Part shown: positions 1 to 7,938 of the stretch, piece after piece
Numbering within the stretch: position 1 is the stretch's first letter
How the letters are laid out: every line of letters begins with the position of its first letter
NCBI GenBank assembly: GCA_963733135.1
Contig: CAVTBX010000010.1
Span: forward strand, 1-64,000
Source: CAVTBX01 sp963733135
Lineage (GTDB): Bacteria > Actinomycetota > Thermoleophilia > Gaiellales > Gaiellaceae
Length of the DNA stretch: 64,000 nucleotides
Direction: 5' to 3'
Notes under the pieces: model-generated
Told to the model about the DNA's origin: nothing
What the model saw: the letters and a program-made list of their open reading frames with translations, nothing else
Databases searched by the model: none
Program-made: the position numbers and the translations under genes

Positions 1-15
1 GGCCGCGGCGAACGC

Positions 16-969
16 GTGGGGCCCTCCCGCGAGACGCTCAAGGAAGCTGCCGAGGCGTGGCTCGGGGAACAAACGCAGCTTCGGCCCCGGACACGCGAGT
101 GGTACGAGAACGCGCTCCGGCGGCATGTTATGCCGCGGCTCGGACACCGAAAGCTCGCCTCAATCAGCGAGGACGACGTCGTTCGCTTGATTCGCGAGAT
201 GGAGGCCGACGGTTACGCCGGCTGGACGATCCGCGGCGTCCTCACTCCGCTCGGGCGCGTGCTGGGAAACGCCGCCCGGCGCGGGGCAATTGCTGGCAAT
301 CCGATCCGTCGCCTCGAGCGCGGCGAGCGACCGCGGGTCGAGCGCTCCGAGATGCGCGTCCTCGACCGCCTCGAGATCGGAAGCCTGCTCGATGCTTCAC
401 CCGAGCTCTACCGGCCGATCCTCGCAACAGCGATCTTCACGGGCCTTCGCCAGGGCGAGCTCCTCGGTCTCACCTGGGCCGACGTCAACTTCGACGCCGA
501 ACAACTTCGCGTTCGAAAGCAGCTCGGCCGCGACGGACGCCGTGTCCCTCCAAAGACGGCGAGCGCGGTTCGAGATGTAGTCCTCATGCCGGCACTCGTG
601 AGTCTCCTGCGCGAACACAAGCTGCGCTCGCCTTACAGCGTAGATTCCGCCTTCGTGTTCGCCTCGGCAACGGGCGCGCCGCTCCACTATCGAAATGTCA
701 CTCGTCGTGGCCTCGACGTGGCTGTGGAGCGAGCCGGGATTGGTAAGCCACGGCCGCGCTTCCATGATCTGCGCCACACGGCGGCGAGCCTCTTGGTCGC
801 GGAAGGCCTGAACGTCGTCTTCGTCTCCCGACAACTCGGACACGCCTCTCCGGACGTCACACTTCGGATCTACGCCCACCTGTTCGATCGCGCCGAACAC
901 GCCCAACGGGCGCGGGACACCCTCCAGGCAAGGTTCGGCGACCTGCTCGCCGATCGGAGCGGTACCTAG
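16..969 (+). CDS. Tyrosine recombinase (phage-type integrase)
   Basis: Site-specific recombinase of the tyrosine integrase family, which cuts and rejoins DNA through a 3'-phosphotyrosine. An N-terminal SAM-like DNA-binding domain occupies roughly residues 5-95 (RPRTREWYENALRRHVMPRL). The catalytic domain follows from about residue 115. Catalytic residues are visible: Arg in FTGLRQGELLGL, the HDLRHTAASLL box (H-x-x-R), LGHAS, and the nucleophile Tyr in RIYAHLF. The start taken is GTG at 16. The frame is open to the left edge, so the true start may lie outside the window. It could be the integrase of a mobile element or a stand-alone recombinase. No attachment site is visible beside it. The only tRNA-type scar in the window is 33 kb away. 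Confidence 0.9.
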   Translation: MGPSRETLKEAAEAWLGEQTQLRPRTREWYENALRRHVMPRLGHRKLASISEDDVVRLIREMEADGYAGWTIRGVLTPLGRVLGNAARRGAIAGNPIRRLERGERPRVERSEMRVLDRLEIGSLLDASPELYRPILATAIFTGLRQGELLGLTWADVNFDAEQLRVRKQLGRDGRRVPPKTASAVRDVVLMPALVSLLREHKLRSPYSVDSAFVFASATGAPLHYRNVTRRGLDVAVERAGIGKPRPRFHDLRHTAASLLVAEGLNVVFVSRQLGHASPDVTLRIYAHLFDRAEHAQRARDTLQARFGDLLADRSGT

Positions 970-1122
970 CTTCGCCGAGCCCTCGTTTACGGAGTCGAAG
1001 GCGCTCTACTACCCGCGCGTGCGCGGGCGCGCTTGAAAGCTCGTGGGCTCCCCGTTCACGCCGTCACCCACAGACGGGCCCATCAAGGTGTTACCGTCCG
1101 TCGACCCGCGAGAGGAGCGAGC

Positions 1123-2040
1123 ATGCGTGCATTCCTTGCGACCGTAGCGGTGGCTTTCATCGCCGTCCCGTCGGCCATGGCCTACCACGCGACCATCTTC
1201 CGGGACGACGTCGGTGACGCGAGCGAGTCGCCCGACCTTGAGCATCTGTGGCTCTCGAACGAGAACGACGGCACGTTCCAGTTCTCGCTCAGGATCGCCA
1301 ACCGGACAGAATTCGTCCCCGGCGACGAATATCGCATCCACCTCGACACCGACCAGAACTTCCAGACCGGCAGCCCGGTCGGGAGCGAGTGGGTCATCTT
1401 CATCTACGTCGACCTGACCGGGGAGCATGTGAACCTGAACCGGTGGGAGGGGGGCCAATTCGAGATCGTCCCCGGCGTCCTGCCGGTCGATGGACCATTC
1501 TGGAGCACCGGCCCGAACGTCGTCTACGAGTTTGCCGACCTCGAACTTGACTACGGGTCGAGCTTCGACCTCTTCCTCATTACGCATCACTTCAACGCCC
1601 TGTTCTCGGACGCTATGCCCGACGAAGACGAGCCTCTGTCGTTCACGCTCACCCGCGCGCCGACGTGCGACCTGAACGGAACAACGGGAGACGAGGAACT
1701 GGTTGGCTCGTTCGAGCCCGACTGGATCTGCGGTTTCGAGGGTGAGGACACGATCCGCGGCCTTGAAGGGCGCGACCGGCTAAACGGGGGACCAGACGAA
1801 GACCTGGTGAACGGAGGCACGGGCGCGGATCGCATCAAGGGTGGGCCCGGCAATGACGCCTTGCGTGGCAAGGCGGGCGCCGATCGCATCAAAGGTGGCG
1901 GGGGCGAGGACCGGATCAAGGCCGGGCGCGGGGCCGACACTATCTTTGCCCGCGACGGCGAGGTGGATCGTGTTCGCTGCGGTAGGGGCGACGACCGTGT
2001 CGCCTCTGCGGATGACGACGACGTTCTGAGAGGCTGTTGA
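1123..2040 (+). CDS. Secreted RTX-type calcium-binding repeat protein, paralogue 1
   Basis: Probable exported calcium-binding protein of unknown role, about 305 aa. The start is ATG at 1123, preceded by a purine-rich GAGAGGAG, and gives a signal peptide (MRAFLATVAVAFIAVPSAMA). Residues about 20-180 form a beta-rich domain carrying the family signature NRTEFVPGDEYRIHLDTD. The C-terminal third holds glycine/aspartate nonapeptide repeats (GGPDEDLVNG, GGPGNDALRG), which in RTX proteins bind Ca2+. Four cysteines bracket the repeats: PTCDL and DWICGF before, VRCGRG and the terminal GC after. The same arrangement recurs in the next two genes. It overlaps the downstream paralogue by 4 bases. The catalytic or adhesive role is not known. 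Confidence 0.8.
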   Translation: MRAFLATVAVAFIAVPSAMAYHATIFRDDVGDASESPDLEHLWLSNENDGTFQFSLRIANRTEFVPGDEYRIHLDTDQNFQTGSPVGSEWVIFIYVDLTGEHVNLNRWEGGQFEIVPGVLPVDGPFWSTGPNVVYEFADLELDYGSSFDLFLITHHFNALFSDAMPDEDEPLSFTLTRAPTCDLNGTTGDEELVGSFEPDWICGFEGEDTIRGLEGRDRLNGGPDEDLVNGGTGADRIKGGPGNDALRGKAGADRIKGGGGEDRIKAGRGADTIFARDGEVDRVRCGRGDDRVASADDDDVLRGC

Positions 2041-2984
2041 GAGGAGAAGCTGTACGTACGTTAGTAACGACGGCAGCCGCCGTCGCCTTCTTCGCCCTTG
2101 CCGGGATCGCCTCGGCTGGGGAGGCACAGAACTACACTGATGCGACCGGTGACTCGGGCCCCGCGCCCGACTACACCGGTCTTACGATCGACAACGATGA
2201 TGAGGGCAACCTCGTCTTCGGTACTCACGTCTCGTTCGACAGCCGGACAAACTTCGAGGAGAACGACCTCTACATCATTCACATCGACGCCGACCGCAAC
2301 CCGGAGACGGGCGGCCTCGACGGGGCTGAGTACGAGATCGTCGCGAACCTCGTCGGCGCCACTGGGCAAGTCGCAAGCGAGGCGCGAAGCTGGGACGGCA
2401 CGAACTGGGTGCACCTGGAGACGCCACTCGATGTCGGCTACTCAACCGGACCGTTCTTCATCCTCGTGCTGGCCGACTTCGGACTTGATTACGGCGACAC
2501 CTTCGACGCCGTCATCCGGGCGGGTCTCGGAATAAACCAGGACGTCGCACCCGACGCCAACTCCGACCCGCCCGCGCCGTGGTCGTTCACGATCACACGG
2601 ACGCCCACCTGCGGCATTGAGGGGACAGCGGATGGGGAAGCCCTCATCGGCACGTTCGAGGCCGACTACATTTGTGGCTTCCGCGGCGATGACGATATCC
2701 GCGGTCTGGAGGGTCGGGACAGACTCGTCGGCGGCCCGGGCGAGGATCTCGTGATCGGTGGCCCCGGAAAAGACCGCATTAGCGGTGGCCCTGGTGAGGA
2801 CGTGCTACGCGGCAACTCGGGCGCAGATCGCATCCTAGGAGGTAAGGGCGAAGATCGGATCAAGGCGGGACGCGGCGCCGACCGGATCTACGTCGAAGAC
2901 GGCGAGGAGGACTCCGTGCGTTGCGGTCGCGGCAATGACGTCATCGTCCGCGCCGATTCATATGACCGCCTCATCGGCTGCTAA
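2037..2984 (+). CDS. Secreted RTX-type calcium-binding repeat protein, paralogue 2
   Basis: Paralogue of the preceding gene, 315 aa, with the same plan: signal peptide (VTTAAAVAFFALAGIASA), beta-rich N-terminal domain with the NRTxF-type signature (SRTNFEENDLYIIHIDAD), then Gly/Asp RTX repeats and four bracketing cysteines (PTCGI, DYICGF, VRCGRG, terminal GC). No ATG or GTG is suitably placed. TTG at 2037 overlaps the upstream stop as TTGA, with GAGAGG a few bases upstream, so translation is probably coupled to paralogue 1. The pair are likely co-expressed and exported together. The specific function is unknown; binding of calcium is inferred from the repeats. Confidence 0.78.
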   Translation: MRGEAVRTLVTTAAAVAFFALAGIASAGEAQNYTDATGDSGPAPDYTGLTIDNDDEGNLVFGTHVSFDSRTNFEENDLYIIHIDADRNPETGGLDGAEYEIVANLVGATGQVASEARSWDGTNWVHLETPLDVGYSTGPFFILVLADFGLDYGDTFDAVIRAGLGINQDVAPDANSDPPAPWSFTITRTPTCGIEGTADGEALIGTFEADYICGFRGDDDIRGLEGRDRLVGGPGEDLVIGGPGKDRISGGPGEDVLRGNSGADRILGGKGEDRIKAGRGADRIYVEDGEEDSVRCGRGNDVIVRADSYDRLIGC

Positions 2985-3147
2985 GCACTTACGTCGAGGG
3001 GGATCTCCTGAAGGGGGCGTCGAGACGTTCCAGGTCGGCCAGAACTACTCGGCCTCGGGCGGCGGCATCCCAAACCGCACCCGCGTCGCCAGACGGCGAG
3101 GGCGGAGCGCCACCGAGACGTCGACCGCGGTCCGTCCGGCGAAGGGC

Positions 3148-4029
3148 TTAGCGGAGAACGTCCTCGCAGCCGATTAGCTCGTCTCGCGTGTCGGCCTCTA
3201 CGCCGTCGAACCCTGGCCCGCACCGAACAACGTCGGCTCCGCCGCCCTTGACGTTGACGGAATCGGGCCCAGAGCCGGCGCGGATGTTATCGCTGCCTCT
3301 GCCACCCTCGAGCACGTCCACGCCGGAACCACCGTTCAATCGATCCGCGCCGCGCCCACCGTAGATCAGGTCATCGCCGCCTCGGCCACGCAGCCGGTCG
3401 TCGCCGCCGAAGCCGCAGATCCAATCACCACGCTGACCGCTGGTCAGGCGATCGTCCTTTCCGGTGCCCTCCAGATCGCAGCGGCGGATTTGGAACGCCC
3501 ACTTAAAGCCTGGGCCGGGGCCGGGCGCGAGATCGGGCTCGGCTGACACGCCGGGGAAAAAGGCGGACGCAGTGAGCCTGAAGTCGATTCGATCACCGAA
3601 GTCAAGTCCCCACTCCCGAAACGGGATCTCCACAAAGGGGCCGGCCCCCCAACCGAACTCGGCGGGCAGGTCGACCGGTGTGCCCATGCCGAGGTCACTG
3701 TCCCAGAAGAAGGCGTAGACGTCGAACTCCTCTTCAGGGCCAAAAGAATGGATTTGGAGCACCACCTCGTCGAAGGTGCTCGCGTCTCCATCAGTGTCGA
3801 ACCAAAAGCTGTAACTGTCCTGCTGCTCGAAGTACGTCCGGTTCGCGACCTGGGCACCGACGATCAGGGTGCCGGGCGGGCGGCTAATCGCCCGCACGCG
3901 GGTGTAGTCCGGAGCCTCGTCCACATCGCCGAGCGGATCGTTGTAGACGCTCGTGTGATCCGCCGCAGCCGAGCCTGCGAAGCAGAGCACAATCGTGATC
4001 GCGGCCAGAAGCTTGGCAAAGAACCGCAG
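3148..4029 (-). CDS. Secreted RTX-type calcium-binding repeat protein, paralogue 3 (probable CTG start)
   Basis: Third member of the local family, convergent with the first two. It has the same beta-rich domain (NRTYFEQQDSYSFWFDTD), RTX repeats (GGRGADRLNG, GGSGVDVLEG) and four cysteines (RRCDL, DWICGF, VRCGPG, IGCED). The first conventional in-frame start (GTG at 3990) would remove most of the signal peptide. CTG at 4029 restores a full one (RFFAKLLAAITIVLCFAG then SAAA). It lies 7 bases downstream of a strong GGAGGAGG ribosome binding site, so I take CTG as the start. A sigma70-like promoter sits just upstream. Confidence in the gene is high; confidence in the start is moderate. Confidence 0.75.
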   Translation of the reverse strand: MRFFAKLLAAITIVLCFAGSAAADHTSVYNDPLGDVDEAPDYTRVRAISRPPGTLIVGAQVANRTYFEQQDSYSFWFDTDGDASTFDEVVLQIHSFGPEEEFDVYAFFWDSDLGMGTPVDLPAEFGWGAGPFVEIPFREWGLDFGDRIDFRLTASAFFPGVSAEPDLAPGPGPGFKWAFQIRRCDLEGTGKDDRLTSGQRGDWICGFGGDDRLRGRGGDDLIYGGRGADRLNGGSGVDVLEGGRGSDNIRAGSGPDSVNVKGGGADVVRCGPGFDGVEADTRDELIGCEDVLR

Positions 4030-4055
4030 TGTCCTGCCTCCTCCGAAGGAGGCCG

Positions 4056-4084
4056 AACCTACCAGCTTGCGGCAATCGGTTCAA
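4056..4084 (-). promoter_or_regulatory. Putative sigma70-type promoter for RTX paralogue 3
   Basis: On the minus strand, TTGAAC (4084-4079) and TAGGTT (4061-4056) are separated by exactly 17 bases. They lie just upstream of the GGAGGAGG ribosome binding site of the gene starting at 4029. The predicted leader would be about 20 bases. The -35 box falls inside the four-fold CAATCGG repeat. This is read from sequence only. Confidence 0.4.
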
Positions 4085-4109
4085 TCGGCCCCAATCGGTT
4101 CAATCGGCC
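4073..4109. repeat. Four direct repeats of CAATCGG (two 18-bp units)
   Basis: The 18-bp unit CAATCGGTTCAATCGGCC occurs twice (4073-4090 and 4092-4109) with one base between. Each unit is itself a doublet, so CAATCGG occurs four times at 9-10 bp spacing, close to one helical turn. The array overlaps the -35 region of the putative promoter for the minus-strand RTX gene. It could be a multi-site operator or simple slippage. Confidence 0.7.
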
Positions 4110-4234
4110 CATGACAGAGATCCGGCCTCCTCGGCCTCTGCGCCTTACCCTGCACCGGATGCGCTGCGAGGGAGTGCGGAGCCGCCGCGCGCGGCGCGCG
4201 CCGGCGTCCCGCCTGTGCGAGGATCCGAATCCGG

Positions 4235-4591
4235 GTGGAAGAAGAACAACTTGCAGCGTTGCGGCGTTGGGGGGAAGGGCTGCGGTTAGATAGCCGCGAA
4301 GAGGTTCGAGCCGCGGGCAAGGCAATCACTCTCCTTTGCGAAGAGGTGGCTCGGCTCGAGCTCGACCTGTGGCACGCAAGGATGAGGCCCGGCGCCGCGG
4401 ACAACATTCACGATTTGGACAACGCGGCCTCAGCCGAGGGACGCATGCCCGACGAGACGTTTGATGGGGCGTTGCGGCGGCGACTTCGGGCCGAACGGGC
4501 TCGCGTGCGCCGCCGATCCGTGGCCGCTGACAGCGAATCTGCTGAACGCCTGCGCCGGCGCTATCGCGAGAGTGACGCCAGCGCGCCGTAG
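4235..4591 (+). CDS. Small protein with conserved Arg-rich C-terminal tail (copy A)
   Basis: Not recognised. It has 118 aa from a GTG start, with a GAGGA motif about 11 bases upstream. The first 50 residues are acidic/amphipathic and probably helical (EEEQLAALRRWGEGLRL, ITLLCEEVARLELDLWHARM). The C-terminal 36 residues are strongly basic (LRAERARVRRRSVAA, AERLRRRYRESDASAP). The same tail ends the otherwise different small protein at 16832-17029, and the DNA match is 103 of 113 bases with no gaps. That match, continuing through the stop codon, supports a real coding or mobile module. A helical DNA- or RNA-binding role would fit the charge pattern but is a guess. Confidence 0.5.
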   Translation: MEEEQLAALRRWGEGLRLDSREEVRAAGKAITLLCEEVARLELDLWHARMRPGAADNIHDLDNAASAEGRMPDETFDGALRRRLRAERARVRRRSVAADSESAERLRRRYRESDASAP

Positions 4592-4596
4592 CGCTC
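4484..4596. repeat. 113-bp dispersed repeat, copy A (Arg-rich tail module)
   Basis: Ungapped 113-bp match to 16922-17034, with 10 differences by eye. It spans the Arg-rich 3' end of the small gene, its TAG stop, and 7 bases beyond. The flanks on both sides are unrelated, so the repeat is a discrete module rather than part of a longer duplication. Confidence 0.85.
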
Positions 4597-4934
4597 TCGA
4601 CACGCACCGACGTTGCGGCTCGCCTCGCTGTGATGCTCCCGGAACGAGTGCGTCGAGTCTGATTCGCCGGTTTCCGGGGCTCTTTCTGCGACGCTTGCAG
4701 CAGGACGCGGCCGAGTGCGGTAATGGGTCAGTTCGAGGCTGACCCAGTCTCGTGTTCGCGATGATGAGCGCCCTTCTGACGGCGTGGGAGCAACGGCGGT
4801 AGCTCCTCGTGAAACAAAGCTGAGGGTGTCTCGGGCGGCTGGGACATCGACGGCCACGCGAAACCGAACGCGGACATCGCCGCCACGCGAGCGGCGGCCG
4901 ACGCAGACTGACAGCGCGCGGCTACGCTCGACTC
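4592..4934. other. 343-bp gene-free stretch with a 7-bp perfect hairpin
   Basis: No convincing gene is seen. A perfect stem (GGGTCAG at 4725-4731, CTGACCC at 4739-4745, 7-base loop) could act as a weak terminator or regulatory hairpin, although no T-run follows. From about 4877 the sequence becomes homologous to 34656 onward, the start of the duplicated flavoprotein segment. About 58 bp of upstream sequence was therefore copied along with that gene. Confidence 0.6.
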
Positions 4935-6476
4935 ATGGCGGCTCCTGCCAGCCCCACGCTGTCGGCTTCCCAGTTAGCCACGCTTGCCGGTCTAGGCGAA
5001 GAGCGGACGGCCGGCGTCGGCGACGTGCTGTACCGGCTCGGAGATGCGACATATCCGTTCATCGCCATCCATGATGGCGAGGTGGCGATCCTCGATGCGG
5101 CTGGAAGCGAGATCGTCCGGCACGGCGCCTCCGGCTTTCTGGGGGAGCTGAACCTCCTCTCGGGCCAGACCGTCTTCCTGACCGCGGTCGTGACGAAGCC
5201 GCTCCGCTACATCGCAGTCGACCGCGACGAGCTGCGCGCGCTTCTCTTCGACGATGGACCGCTCAGCGACCTCGTCCTCTCGACCTTCATCGCCCGCCGG
5301 GAGGCACTCCAGCGCGTCCAAGGGATCGGCCTTGAGATCGTCGGGCCTCGTTCGTCCGAGGCGACGATGCAGATGCTCGACTTCGCCCGCGCCAACCGAC
5401 TCCCCTTTACATGGCACGAGGCCGCACCCCCGGACGGAACGCAGCCGCCGCTCGTGCGACTCCCAGGCGGCGCCGAGCTGCAGCACGCCTCGCGAGGTGA
5501 GGTGCTGCGCGCGCTCGGGATCGGGCGCGAGCTGGCGCCGCGTGAGGAGGTCGACCTGCTCGTGGTCGGCGGCGGCCCCGCCGGACTCGCCGCCGCCGTC
5601 TACGGCTCCTCCGAGGGGCTCGATACCCTCATCGTCGAGAGCAGCGCGCTCGGCGGCCAGGCCGGATCGTCGCGCCGAATCGAGAACTACCTCGGCTTCC
5701 CAGCCGGCATCAGCGGAACCGAGCTGACCAGCCGCGCTGTCAGCCAGGCGCGTAAATTCGGCGCACGACCCGCGACTCCTTACCGCGCGATCTCGCTCGA
5801 AGCCGGCGAGGGACGACACCTCATACGACTTGAAGAAGAGCACGAGATCGCAGCACGCGCCGTCGTGCTCGCGACCGGCGCCGACTACCGGCGGCTTCCG
5901 CTCGAGGGCCTGGCCGACTACGAGGGTCTAAGCGTCTTCTACGCAGCCGGTCCGCCCGAGGCGCAGCTGTGCGGCGCCTCCCGCGTCGCCGTCGTCGGCG
6001 GCGGCAACTCCGCCGGACAGGCCGCCGTCTGGCTCGCTCGCGGCGGCGCCCTCGTCACGCTGCTCCACCGCCGCGCCGACCTGTACGAAACCATGTCCGA
6101 GTATCTGATCCGCGACCTCGGGCGCTACGGCGTCGCCGTCCGCGACCGCAGCGAGATCGGTGCCCTCCACGGAACGGAGGGCCAGCTCGAAGGGATCACG
6201 CTCAAGAGCGGAGAGCGCCTCCCATTCGCCTTCCTCTTCTTCTTCCTCGGCGCCCAACCGTGCACGGAATGGCTCGACGACTCGCTCGAACGCGCTGCCG
6301 ACGGGTTCATCCTCACCGGCGACACAGCCGGCGCCGACAGTCCGCTCGAGACAAGCGTGCCGGGCATCTTCGCCGCCGGCGACGTCCGCTCCGGGTCTAC
6401 CAAACGCTGCGCAGCCGCCGTGGGCGAAGGATCGATGGCCGTGCAGTTCGTCCACGAGCACCTCACAGCTCCGGCA
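4877..6476. repeat. 1.6-kb duplicated segment, copy 1 (flavoprotein gene and its leader)
   Basis: Nearly collinear with 34656-36256. Homology begins at CGCCGCCACGCGAGCGGCGG, about 58 bp before the ATG, and fades a few codons before the stop. Most differences are at third codon positions. The flanks differ completely between copies. Confidence 0.9.
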
Positions 6477-6491
6477 GCTCGAGTGGGATGA
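4935..6491 (+). CDS. Cyclic nucleotide-binding domain / thioredoxin reductase-like flavoprotein (copy 1, intact)
   Basis: Fusion of an N-terminal cyclic-nucleotide-binding (CAP/cNMP) domain and a thioredoxin-reductase-type FAD/NAD(P) module, 518 aa. The cNMP domain covers about residues 15-130 (FIAIHDGEVAILD, GASGFLGELNLLSGQ). The FAD dinucleotide fold is at about 215 (LLVVGGGPAGLAAAVYG) with the signature GGQAGSSRRIENYLGFPAG. The NAD(P) fold has VAVVGGGNSAGQAAVWL, and the C-terminal FAD contact is GIFAAGDVRSG. The redox CxxC of true thioredoxin reductases is missing: the region reads PEAQLCGASRVAV with a single Cys. Disulfide reduction is therefore doubtful and a nucleotide-regulated oxidoreductase is likelier. 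A 96%-like paralogue lies at 34714. Confidence 0.88.
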   Translation: MAAPASPTLSASQLATLAGLGEERTAGVGDVLYRLGDATYPFIAIHDGEVAILDAAGSEIVRHGASGFLGELNLLSGQTVFLTAVVTKPLRYIAVDRDELRALLFDDGPLSDLVLSTFIARREALQRVQGIGLEIVGPRSSEATMQMLDFARANRLPFTWHEAAPPDGTQPPLVRLPGGAELQHASRGEVLRALGIGRELAPREEVDLLVVGGGPAGLAAAVYGSSEGLDTLIVESSALGGQAGSSRRIENYLGFPAGISGTELTSRAVSQARKFGARPATPYRAISLEAGEGRHLIRLEEEHEIAARAVVLATGADYRRLPLEGLADYEGLSVFYAAGPPEAQLCGASRVAVVGGGNSAGQAAVWLARGGALVTLLHRRADLYETMSEYLIRDLGRYGVAVRDRSEIGALHGTEGQLEGITLKSGERLPFAFLFFFLGAQPCTEWLDDSLERAADGFILTGDTAGADSPLETSVPGIFAAGDVRSGSTKRCAAAVGEGSMAVQFVHEHLTAPAARVG

Positions 6492-6747
6492 GCGAGCTCG
6501 ACCCACCTCGACGAGGTCGCGCTGGCCCCGTCCGTCGACGCCTGTAACGACGGCAAGTGGCTTGCACCATGGATCTGCCCCAGCGCCCCAGCGCCCCGGC
6601 GTTGGCGATCCCCGGTTGTCGTCGCTCAGTGGCCGTCCAGCGCATGCGCGAACGAGTGCCCGCCCGCTGCCTGATACGCGGCGCGCTCGACACGAGGGGG
6701 CTCCTTCGGCGCTCGGTCGAGTGACTGAGGCGATCGCGGGGTCTAGG

Positions 6748-7902
6748 CTAGGACGAGGCGAGCATCGAGCGCGACTCGGCGCGGGCCTGGCGCCACCAGA
6801 CGAGCTCGTACGTGTGCAACGCCAGCCAGACGGAGGTGACGAGCGCCAGCGCGGCGAGAGCCGGGACAATCTTCGCGAGCGGGAGCAGGAGTATGAGCAC
6901 GAGCGCGGCCACGAAGCGTCCGCGGCTCAGCCTCAACCGCCGTTCGACCCGCGTCCGGATAGCCGAGTACGTGAGCAGGTAAAGCGCGCTTCCGCCGCAG
7001 AGCGCGAAGGCCGCGACGGAGTCGAGTTCCTCGCCGACCTGCCCGACGATCGTCTTCATCGCGAACGCGAAGAGCACGATGCCGACGATCAGCGGGAAAT
7101 GCCCGTACGCGTACACGTCGCGGGCGAGCGCCACGCGTTCCGCGCCTTCGAGGTTGCGGAGCATCTGTTCGCCTCGGATCGCGAAAAAGTCGAAGTAGGC
7201 GAGCCAGAACGAGGTGGCGACGAGGAGCCCGAGGATCGCCGCCGCGACTTCGCCCGCGCCGATGCCGATTCCCGTCGCGCCGATCCCTATCGAGATGAAC
7301 GCCTCGCCGAGCGCGATGATCAGCACGAGGCCGTAGCGCTCAGCGATGTGCGACGGGTGCAGTTGCCACCCCCTCGCTCCTATGAGCAGGGCGCCGACGT
7401 AGATGACCGCGAGCGCGGCGAGCCAGAGCCAGATGCGTGCGCCGTCGGTGAAGCCCGCGACCAGGATAAGGGTCGCGCCGAGCAGCGTCCACGGCGCCAG
7501 GCGGAGCACCGCACCGAGCAGGTCGCGGTTCCCGCGCCCGGCGAGGGCGAACAGTGCGATGTGCATCGCAATCACAACGAGAAAGGCCGCGCCGAAGAGC
7601 ACACCGTCATCGTCGAAGACGCCCGGCACCACGAGCGCCGCGACGAACATCGCCATCAGCGCGACGAGCAGCGCCGCACCGACGACGCCCTCCTCGGGGT
7701 CGACGGTGTTCATCAGCCAGGCGTAGGCCGTCCACGCCCACCAAAGCGCGGCCAGCACTAGCACCCCGCGGCCGATCCCCGCGAACGTCGGCTTGTCGGA
7801 AAGCAGCGTCGCGACCTGCGTGAACGCGAACACGAACACGAGGTCGAAGAAGAGTTCCCGCGGCGTGACGCGGTGCTCATGGTCGACTGCCGTCGCGGCC
7901 AT
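6748..7902 (-). CDS. Low temperature requirement protein A (LtrA) family membrane protein
   Basis: Integral membrane protein of the LtrA family, 384 aa from ATG at 7902, with about 10 hydrophobic segments. Family hallmarks are present: the N-terminal RVTPRELFFDLVFVFAFTQV and the mid-protein HIAERYGLVLIIALGEAFIS. Earlier in-frame starts would add an Arg-rich tail with no family similarity, so ATG 7902 is preferred. The biochemical role of the family is not settled; it was named for growth of Listeria at low temperature. The gene stands alone on the minus strand. Its upstream region contains a response-regulator fragment. Confidence 0.85.
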   Translation of the reverse strand: MAATAVDHEHRVTPRELFFDLVFVFAFTQVATLLSDKPTFAGIGRGVLVLAALWWAWTAYAWLMNTVDPEEGVVGAALLVALMAMFVAALVVPGVFDDDGVLFGAAFLVVIAMHIALFALAGRGNRDLLGAVLRLAPWTLLGATLILVAGFTDGARIWLWLAALAVIYVGALLIGARGWQLHPSHIAERYGLVLIIALGEAFISIGIGATGIGIGAGEVAAAILGLLVATSFWLAYFDFFAIRGEQMLRNLEGAERVALARDVYAYGHFPLIVGIVLFAFAMKTIVGQVGEELDSVAAFALCGGSALYLLTYSAIRTRVERRLRLSRGRFVAALVLILLLPLAKIVPALAALALVTSVWLALHTYELVWWRQARAESRSMLASS

Positions 7903-7938
7903 CACTCGCGACCTTATCCCCGCGCTTCCTGGCATCCA

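Noticed and set aside
16..2984. Calling the recombinase and the RTX genes one mobile island
   Set aside because: No direct repeats, tRNA or other mobility genes are visible, and the left edge is cut by the window.
6160..7761. 533-codon plus-strand frame antisense to ltrA
   Set aside because: Low-complexity charged sequence generated by high GC opposite a clear membrane-protein gene.
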